A DNA stretch of 64,000 bases from Vanessa cardui (Eukaryota; Arthropoda; Insecta; Lepidoptera; Nymphalidae). This document shows, in pieces, positions 22,580 through 30,760 of the stretch. The number at the start of each line of letters is the position of its first letter. Within the stretch, counting starts at the first letter, position 1. Made by a program: the position numbers and the translations under genes. The stretch is from positions 14,386,501 to 14,450,500 of the forward strand of contig NC_061124.1 in assembly GCF_905220365.1 (NCBI RefSeq), written 5' to 3'. The notes beneath the pieces were generated by a model that saw only the letters and a list, made by a program, of their open reading frames with translations, ran no database searches and was not told the DNA's origin.

Positions 22580-22795
22580 TTCTAGAAAATGGGCTGCCTG
22601 ATGGTCAATGGTCACCACAGTAATTAATACTAATCATTACTCATATCACCAAATCACCACTATCCTTTGGAGCTAAGCATTCCACTCCTAACCTGACGAC
22701 AAAAATGCCAAGCATAACATTTTTTGCGGCAATTTAATGAAAAAAATGGCTGGCACCTACACTGATAGGCTCGCCCGAAGCCCTACAACCAAGTT
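22580..22795 (-). repeat. interspersed repeat family C, old
   Basis: 'ctgatggtcaatggtcacca', 'ggagctaag', 'ggcacctacactgataggct' and 'cgaagccctacaaccaag' follow the family C order. Confidence 0.55.
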
Positions 22796-23403
22796 ATTGT
22801 AATACTTGTCCATATATCATTATTTAGAACGTTAACTTTAGAGTAACTTTAACCTAACTTTACCCGAGCGAACTCACAATACTAACTAATTTAGAAACTT
22901 GACACATGTTGTCAGTACTAGAATTGAGTTTCACTGTATTTTTAAGCTTCACAATCAAATATTTAAAATCTGTCTGAAAATTAACAACATTTTAAAAGTT
23001 TCAGCAAAAGAATTTGACGCTAAAACACAAATTTAACAGATTAGTAAAAAATTATGCGTACACTAAATTATTATCATAACTGTATTTTGTGTATTTGAAC
23101 AGATTAATTTCATTGTTTCATAACTTCCCAGTTTATAGTCTTATTTATTGAAATAAAGTTTCAGGAAGTACAAATGTTGGCAATTCTTCATATTTCCAAT
23201 TTAAAAGGATTATTAGTTTTACGAACATATGTATGTATGCTTCGTCTGTAAACATAGTTCATTACACTTAAATTGTGTGCAAAATACGATCAAAGCTAGA
23301 TATAGAGAAACTGAAACATGCACTCATATCCTTGAGGATCAGTAATAATAAGAGATTTAAATGCAAAGCAAAAAAAACAAACACGTATCAATTTGGTTTC
23401 TTA
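22796..23403. other. no feature seen
   Basis: AT-rich; nothing recognisable. Confidence 0.4.
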
Positions 23404-23888
23404 TCTACACTAATATTATAAAGAGGAAAACTTTGTTTGTTTGGTTGTAATGAATAGGCTCAAAAACTACTGGACCGATTTTAAAAATTCTTTCACCATT
23501 CGAAAGCTAAATTAATCCCGCATAACATAGGCTAAATTTTATTTTGAAAAAAATAGGGTTCCGTAAGATATTTTGGGTTTTTCGGACAAAAAAGGAAAAA
23601 ATCTACCAAAAAAGTTGATTTTTTGCGTATGATGCCTAAACTATAAAAGATAGAACTATAAAATGCTCTAACTCCGGTACTTAGAGGGCATAATGGCCTC
23701 CGACCCTAAGAACCTCATCAGATTCGTGGCTGATGTTGGTCTGGCTGAGGTGTTGTGATCACGAATTTGAGGTTTATCACAATAGATCCAAGCGCACGTT
23801 GCAGTAATTCTTCAAATGTGACCGTGCCTCAGCAGTAGGGATATTAGAAGACTGATTATGAACCGTTATCTACGCGGGCGACCACTAG
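23404..23888 (+). mobile_element. Helitron (Lep1-type), 485 bases, with captured GC-rich fragment
   Basis: 5' end A|TCTACACTAATATTATAAAG and 3' end 'gggcgaccaCTAG|T' match the lepidopteran Lep1-type Helitron (name from memory). The middle (about 23660-23870) differs sharply in composition. It includes a short frame that reads …EGIMASDPKNLIRFVADVGL and stops four codons later near 23758. That part looks like the end of a captured gene or retroelement ORF. No RepHel protein is present, so the element is non-autonomous. Confidence 0.8.
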
Positions 23889-23944
23889 TTTATTATAATT
23901 TTAGATTGTAAGAAAATGAAATTGCTATTAAAATCGTTACTTTC

Positions 23945-24088
23945 TCTTGGTGGTAGGGCTATGTGCAAACCCGTCTGTTTAAATACCACCAAAGAGTAAT
24001 ACAAATACGATGCAACTGATGGTCAATATGAATGATCTAAGTGATGGTGGTGTTCACTTATCATCAACGTTCGTCTGCCTGTGTACCT
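23945..24088 (+). repeat. interspersed repeat family C, fragment
   Basis: 'cttggtggtagggctatgtg', 'aacccgtctgtttaaatacc' and 'acttatcatcaacgttcgtc' match the two ends of family C, with the middle mostly deleted. Confidence 0.55.
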
Positions 24089-24097
24089 GAGTTAAAT

Positions 24098-24340
24098 TTA
24101 TACATATAATAAAATTAGAATTTCTGTTTGTCATATTAAAATAACCGCTTTTTACTAAACGATTTTTACTTACTTTATATTTTGGTACGTATAACAAAAT
24201 AACATTTTTTTCTGTCTTTCTGTCTGTCTGTTTATTCCGGCTTGTAGCTGTTACGGCTTGATCGATTTTGACGGAACTTTCACTAACAGAAAGCTTTCAC
24301 TAAATGAAATAAGAGCTGACTGAGGCTACATAACTTTATT
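24098..24340 (+). mobile_element. Helitron-like family A, 3' end lost
   Basis: 'acatataataaaattagaat', 'ttctgtctgtctgtttattc', 'gatcgattttgacggaactt' and 'gactgaggctac' follow family A. The CTAG terminus is absent. Confidence 0.65.
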
Positions 24341-25048
24341 ATAGAATATTTGATTGCTGATAGCCTTTATGTTTTATAGAAATATTGTAATCCCATAATA
24401 CGAAATGCTCCTTTATGAACATTCAAATTCAAGTAATAAAAGTAATACTTAAAGTATGCGAACAAAATCACGACTACACCTCATCGTCTAATAAAATTTT
24501 AATAAAGTATTTTCATTAAAACTTCATGTAAATCCGACACTTCCTTCCTGTTCACTTCCGACAAAGCTGGGCCAACATATTGCTTATGTTATGATTAAAA
24601 AATTGTATTACATTTTTTTATCTACATACTATATAACAGTGACATTAATAAATTCTGGAAATTATCCTTTCCTAATAAACAAAATTTGAATTCATTTTAA
24701 AATATATACAAATTTAAAAATAGAAGCTTTTACACAACCTACAACCTACAACCTTCGAAACATTGACCTTATTTTAAAATTAAAATTGTTAAAATAATAA
24801 TTATAAAGCAAAGAAAGGAATAATGAGACTATTTGAAAAATATTTTATTACAGATTTGATTTTTATTTTTTATTTTAAGCTGGTAGCAAACACACTTATG
24901 GATGATAGCACTGATGTTAAGCTGTTGTCTATCTTTAGTAAGAGACATAAACCAATTCTCATACTATCAAATGCCTGCTCTTGACGGTGATGCAGAATAT
25001 TTTTTATACTTCATTTAATTTTATACTTTATTTATTTATGACACCAAA
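24341..25048. other. no firm feature
   Basis: AT-rich. 24880-24990 may be a very old family C copy ('gatgttaagctgttgtctat') but the match is weak. Confidence 0.35.
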
Positions 25049-25190
25049 TTAGAAACTTCTAAAGTTATCAGTGTTTCTTTACTACATTATCATCAAAATC
25101 TGTTGCGTAGTTTTTAATATTTAAGCATACATAGGGATATAGGGACAGATAAATCGACTTTGTTTAATACTATGTAGTTATGAACAACAT
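25049..25190 (-). mobile_element. Helitron-like family B, partial
   Basis: 'aaacttctaaagttatcagt', 'gtttctttacta', 'aaaatctgttgcgtag', 'tagggacaga' and 'actatgtagtta' follow family B. Its CTAG end is missing. Confidence 0.65.
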
Positions 25191-25505
25191 AAATGTAATA
25201 TACTAACTAATATAAAACAAGATAAATATTAAATAATATTTTTTCAAATACCAGCGAGATCTAAGGAAAACATTAGTTCTGTTTTACACATTGGTGGGCT
25301 AACAACTTAAATGGTATGTTCGGACTAAGAAGGGCTTACGATGTTCCATAAGCCCTTTTATCCGTCACGCTCATCGACTCGGTCGGATTTCCCGGATTTG
25401 GAATTTTAGTGATGATATATTTTGCTTTCATGACGAACTTTATATTTAATGTAAAACAAATCAAAATGAACTATAAAATTCATAATACAAAACAAGTTAA
25501 TGATT

Positions 25506-25872
25506 TGTCGAGATGGCCCAGTGGTTAGAACGCGTGCATCTTAACCGATGATTGCAGGTTCAAACCCAGGCAAGCACCGCTGTTTCATGTGCTTAATTTG
25601 TCTTTATAATTCATCTCGTGCTCAGCGGTGAAGGAAAATATCGTGAGGAAACCTGCATGTGACAAATTTCACAAAAATTCTGCCACATGTGCATTCCACC
25701 AACCCGCATTGGAACAGCGTGGTGGAATATGTTCCAAACCTTCTCCTCAAAGGGAGAGGAGGCCTTTAGCCCAGCAGTGGGAATTAACAATGCTGGTTGG
25801 TGGAATGCACATACCATACCACATACCATACCAACCCGCATTGGAACAACGTGGTAGAATATGTTCCAATTT
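25506..25872 (+). mobile_element. tRNA-derived SINE (Metulj-like) plus rearranged partial second copy
   Basis: 25506-25788 is a near-full SINE with intact A box (TGGCCCAGTGG) and B box (GGTTCAAACCC). After 'cagcagtgggaa' it does not reach its tail. It enters an inverted piece (25794-25812, complement of the 'gtgcattccaccaacc' block), a short (CATACCATAC) repeat, and then a direct repeat of 'accaacccgcattggaacaa' (25833-25872). Confidence 0.88.
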
Positions 25873-26417
25873 TTTCTTATAATTGACTAAACTGTCATGT
25901 TGATGAATTAAAAAAAAGCGATCATTCCTCTCTTTCTTTCCCTCAGTCTTTATCTTTTTTTTTGGCATTGTCATTTAATTGGTATGTCATTGTTAATCAA
26001 TTATATTCAAACGTTGTTTATATCATTTCATTGTGGCTGTTATTTAATTCATAACGGATATTGAAAGCAACTTTGTTTCATCTCGCTGTATCACCAGGCT
26101 ATTCTCTTTTAAGTTATTAAGTGTTTAGTGTTGTATTTAGTTAAATACGAATATTATATTAGATTAGATTTATATTTAATTTGATGATATTCGTATTTAA
26201 GTTATTAAGTGAATTTGAAATTAATAATCATTATTATTATGAATAAAGCAGATAATAATAATCGTATCAAGACTAAATCTTTACATTTAGGATCTATTGA
26301 GATAATAAATATCTCATTTTAAAATAAACCAACATTTCAAAAATGGTTTTAAGAAAGTCCTTTATACATCAAAAGGTCGTAATTGTCATCTTTCATTGTC
26401 TGTTTATTTCGTTTAAG
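25873..26417. other. no feature seen
   Basis: AT-rich; nothing recognised before the exon candidate at 26418. Confidence 0.4.
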
Positions 26418-26505
26418 GGATACCTCCGACTTCCGTGGTCGAGTGCCGAGCCGCTTATCAATTTTTTAGTTCAGCTTGCGAGACCTCGCGAAGGAAATGC
26501 GTTCG
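26418..26505 (+). CDS. weak candidate internal exon, unknown protein
   Basis: An 88-base GC-rich island in AT-rich DNA. It is preceded by a pyrimidine-rich acceptor (TTTATTTCGTTTAAG) and followed by a usable donor (TTCG|GTAATA). In the frame starting at 26418 it encodes 29 residues and one leftover base, beginning GYLRLPWSSAEPLINFLV. The residues fit no family I recognise. The same frame stays open from 26343 to 26624, so openness alone is weak evidence. It could also be part of an unrecognised repeat. No partner exon was found nearby. Confidence 0.22.
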
Positions 26506-27431
26506 GTAATATAAATTCAACATCAAATATTAAATTCACTTTATTTGACTGTGATGTGATAAAATTCATGTTGTTAACAGTCAATCCAGTTACCCAAAAT
26601 TCTAAGTCATACAAAATCAGCTGATTTATGCTGGTAATCGAGAGAAGTGGTGAAGAATCTTGAGCTTAATGTGGTAGAGATGTTTCAAGCTCACTTCAAC
26701 ATAGTAATTGCTGCTTCACTGTCCTGCGATTTTTGGATTTGACAATTATTACGATGAAAAATAAATGAAATATGGCACCTGTTTAGTACTTATATTACGG
26801 ATATTAGGGTCGGGTATTGCAAAATACATAAAATTTATTAAAATCAATGAAGATACACATTTGCAGTGTACATTCGTTACCTATTTCTAAATACTTTATT
26901 TATTTGATTTGATTTATTTGAATTAAGATTTATAATTAATTTCAGTGACGTATTATGTGATGTATAATATTCACAAATACCAAAAAGTTAAACTCTCATC
27001 TTTTTTCAAAAGCACAATAACTACCAAAGTACTCGACAACTTTACATAAATAACTCTTTACAACACATTTTAAAACATCTTCAGTATTGACTTTGTTAAT
27101 AAATGGTGAAAAAGTAACTATAGAATCCTTTGCAGCGAATTTTCTGGTGCAGAATTTTCTACAGGCAATTAGCTAGATCCTGCTGGATTTCGCTTCAATG
27201 GGTCTCATTAGTAGAGGCAGTTTTTTTTTAAATAAACGAGGAAATTACTCTTCAAGGATAGGCAGAGAATATCTAAGTACAACTAAAGTGTACTTGTTGT
27301 AAAAAGTAGTAGATTCCTGGTATGTATATAAGTAAAACAAAATTAAGTTTGAAACATTTTAATTTACTCTTAGTAAAGTATATTATTTTGACACGAATAC
27401 TAAAAATAAATTGTTTATAAAAAAAATTGAG
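26506..27431. other. no feature seen
   Basis: AT-rich; a slightly GC-richer patch at 27130-27230 has no coding pattern or splice pair. Confidence 0.4.
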
Positions 27432-27640
27432 TACAGTCGGGGTAAGAAAAGGTTCGTCATCTTAAGATCTATTTTCGTGTGCTCAGTATGAGCGATAATC
27501 TGCATTACCGATAGAGAATGTCATACTGCGTCGCAATGATTTGTTTAGATTCAAAAGGAACTAAGTTAAAGACTTGATAAAGGAATTAATTTGAAAACTT
27601 GCGAAGGTTTTCATACTCTGTAAATTTGACAGACGTGTTT
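27432..27640 (+). repeat. MITE-like family K, one end clear
   Basis: Starts TACAGTCGGGGTAAG. It shares 'gcaatgattt', 'tttagattcaaaaggaacta' and 'aagacttgataaa' with the reverse complement of 56829-56972. The far end is not clear. Confidence 0.5.
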
Positions 27641-28286
27641 AACGAAAGTACAAATCATAAGAAAGGCAAGTTCCAAATTGTAATCAAATCAAATATTTAT
27701 TTACCAATTATATCTCAATCAGAAATTAACGAGTCAACTGTGGATTTAATCTTGATAGTTCTATAATTTTAAACTCGTGAATCCGATAACGAATCAAGAA
27801 ACAATATTTCAAATCTTGAAAACAACTACAAGGAAGCGAGAAATCGAATGGATCAAAAAGAAAGTAGTACACTAACGATGCCAAATTGAAACTAGCGTAG
27901 ATTCTCTTTTGGAGCAAGCTTGGTAGTTTTTTATCTCTCCCAGTAGCTATTAATCAAGCTGAACTGCGTCTCTTGAAGTCGTAGGAAATAAGAAAACTCG
28001 CATTTCACTCGAATTAAAATCTTCAGCTTGCCTCGTCTATGTTTTTTTTTTTTTTTAAATTGTGTATTGACTTTGACAAACAGTGCTTTGAATTGGTATA
28101 TGGTGTTAATTGGAGTAAAACCTTCGATGTGTTTTTTATGATTTTTGACTTAGAAAAACGGTTAATGTCATGACTTTTTGAGCTAATATTTACATTTCGA
28201 AGCAGTTCCAATCTATGCTCTTTTTTTAAACATTAAATAAAATTTAGATCAAGGTTCGAAGATAAGACGTTTAAAAAAGGAATTAC
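27641..28286. other. no feature seen
   Basis: AT-rich with a T-run at 28042-28057; the 62-63 codon minus-strand frames have no recognisable features. Confidence 0.4.
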
Positions 28287-28412
28287 TGAGTTTCTTGCCG
28301 GTTCTTCTCGATAGAATCTACTTTCCAAACCGGTGGCAGCTTCACTTAATTGTAAAATGACGATTCAAAAGTGCTTGTAAAAACCTACTTGAATAAAGTT
28401 TATTTTGTTTTT
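28287..28412 (-). repeat. interspersed repeat family F
   Basis: 'gagtttcttgccggttcttc', 'gatagaatctactttcc', 'aaatgacgattcaaaagtgc' and 'acttgaataaagtttatttt'. This is a well preserved copy; the T-rich run at 28409-28419 follows it on the plus strand. Confidence 0.75.
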
Positions 28413-28679
28413 TTTTTTCCTTAATTGATAATTGTGCGTTCAAACCTGAACAAATGAAAATCAAATTTTATTCATTTAATTTGTTATTCTAATTTATTTC
28501 TCAACTGTCGGTTATAGAATACATCCTGAAAATTCTTCATTTGTCAGAATAAAATTTACCACATGATTATCCATCGACCTGAAGTATACTGGAAAAAGTA
28601 AATAGAACACTGAGCTTGTCAATTTTTAACTATTTTTTTTATTACAGTCAAATTTACTTTACCATTTTCTAAATATAAA

Positions 28680-28870
28680 TGGTCACCTGACAGTAGGTAT
28701 GTCATCATCGCCCATAGAATTTGGCGCTATAATAAATATTAACGATACCTCACATCGCCAAACTTGATAACTATTATATTGAGCCTGTAGTTATACTGGC
28801 TGACTCACACTTCAAACCGAAATACACCGATACCAAGGTGCTGCTGTTTGTCGGTAAAATATGTTATATG
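28680..28870 (-). repeat. interspersed repeat family C, old
   Basis: 'tggtcacctgacagtaggta', 'catcgcccatagaattt', 'tgactcacacttcaaaccga' and 'tgctgctgtttgtcggtaaa' follow family C. Confidence 0.6.
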
Positions 28871-28902
28871 TAACCTATTACTATTGCGTAAATTTAATAT
28901 AT

Positions 28903-29211
28903 GAGCTGAGACGGTCCAGTGGTTAGAACGCGTGCATCTTAACCGATGATTGCGGGTTCCAACCCAGGTGAGCACCACTATATGTATGTGCTTAATTTGT
29001 ATTTATAATTCATCTCGTGCACGGTGTTGAAGGAAAATATCGTGAGGAAACCTGCATGTGTCTAATTTCATCGAAATACAGCCACATGTGCATTCTACCA
29101 ACCCGCATTGGAAAAGCGTGGTGGAATATGTTCCAAACCCTCTCCTTAATGGAAGAGGAGGCCTTATACCAGCAGTGGGAAATTTACAGGCTGTTACTTT
29201 ACTTTACTTAT
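28903..29211 (+). mobile_element. tRNA-derived SINE (Metulj-like), full length, ACTTT tail
   Basis: Complete from 'gagctgagacggtccagtgg' to 'ctgttactttactttactt'. The B box is one substitution from consensus (GGTTCCAACCC). Belongs to the ACTTT-tailed type. Confidence 0.9.
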
Positions 29212-29779
29212 ATATTTTATATAGGTTTATTTATATTTCAAAAGATCTCCTGTAAGTATACGCACTAAGATTCAATTCAACAAACTCTTGAACAAATAAA
29301 CTTTATAAATGACGTAAATTGTAGGTATTAATTTAAGTAACTCAACAAAGGCTTACGAATCCTTCGTTACATAATGGATTCATTAGAATGACTACAATGC
29401 GTTAATAAAGCTCAAATAATATTCAAATAGCGTGTTCCTGAGTCGCTCGTTAAACAAAATATAATAGCACGCAATAATTTCAAACAAAACATCTGGAAAT
29501 TAAATAATATTAAACTAAATGGGTAATTTTATCAACATTAACGATCTCGAATTCTCAAATAATATTCTATTAATTATCTTAAGTTTAATTGGAATGTTTT
29601 TCAAACTTTTTTATTACTGAGACGTGTAATAAGATACTATACTCACTAGATTAGCCAGTTTAAGTCTGCTGAACTTTTCCAATACTTTATTAATATACAT
29701 AATTTATGCAGTTATCAGCAGTTTTGAACATATATCAGTAGAGATTTTCATTTAAATCTTGCGTTTTAACTTAAATATA
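29212..29779. other. no feature seen
   Basis: AT-rich spacer. Confidence 0.4.
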
Positions 29780-29784
29780 CTCGG

Positions 29785-29945
29785 GGAAGGGCTTTGTGCA
29801 AGCTAAGTAGATAATACCTACTTATCAGATATTATATTACAAAACAGTAGTGTTGTGTTTTGGTTTGAAGGATAAGTGAGTAACTACACGTGTAAGAGAT
29901 ATAATATCATAGCTGTCAAGGTTAGTGGAGCGTTGGTGTGAGGTA
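29785..29945 (+). repeat. interspersed repeat family C
   Basis: 'gaagggctttgtgcaagcta', 'agtagtgttgtgttttggtt', 'gaaggataagtgag' and 'caaggttagtgg' identify a plus-oriented copy. Confidence 0.65.
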
Positions 29946-30049
29946 AGAAAAGATTATTATTTCAGTCTCAATGTAGGATGGAGGCGCCTTCCATAATTTG
30001 GTCCATTTGTCCAACTACCTTCATATTACATAATAAATTGTTAGATTTA

Positions 30050-30409
30050 TCTATAAATATGAAATAACATGTACTGACTGGCTGACTCGTCATCGCCGAA
30101 CGTAAACTATAAAAATTAGGACCTTTCTATTGGCTAAGTAGGGTCGATTTTAATCACTAAAGAAGGAATTTTGTAAATACTACCCCTTAGAGGGTGAAAT
30201 AAGGGTTGAAAGTTTGTATGGAAGTCTGTAATTTTTTCAAACTAGAGACAAACAGCTTTTATTTTTGGGATAATGATAAAAAAATAATAAATAGGTATTT
30301 AAGGGCTTCTGGATATTTTAGCCGAAGCGATTTAATACACAGCAACGTACATACAAAAAATAAAAATATATTCAACTTCCACTCAAGCAAAGGCGCGGAT
30401 AGCTGCTAG
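30050..30409 (+). mobile_element. Helitron, 360 bases
   Basis: A|TCTATAAATATGAAATAACA at the start and 'gatagctgCTAG|T' at the end fit Helitron termini and the A|T target. The internal blocks 'tgactggctgactcgtcatc', 'ggcgaacg'-like and 'ttagagggtgaaataagggt' are of a type common in Lepidoptera. The 67-codon frame within is not a gene. Confidence 0.72.
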
Positions 30410-30620
30410 TATGCCTATATCCTGCAAACTATACGATAAAAATGAAGTCTATGAACTATAAAAATTGAATGTAAGGAGAATGTTCAGTGAAAGCATAATT
30501 AAAAGGTTCTGTGATATACTCAAACTAGGATACATTAAAAATTCTTCTAATTTACTGGATGAAAAAGATACAGGGCACAAAGTAAGTGTTGAAATAAAAC
30601 ATTGGCGTAACGTAAGGTCT

Positions 30621-30760
30621 TTAATTAACTAAAATGCAGCACATTTCATCGTCCGAGCAGTCGGTCGCTTCTCTGAAAGTCAAGTTTTCGGGGCAGGACA
30701 TGTGATTTCTCGCAAAACATTCGCCGCCATTATTTCTGCACCTCGTTTCTGATATCGGAA
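30621..30760 (-). CDS. exon 3: second cysteine module and stop
   Basis: 140 bases: two bases complete the split Ile codon, then 45 codons and TAA at 30623-30621. The acceptor is CGTTTTTCAG. Key residues are RCRNNGGEC, then the ATDCSDDEMCC ending and three or four residues to the stop. An ATTAAA overlaps the stop region (30624-30619, minus) and could serve as a poly(A) signal. Confidence 0.85.
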
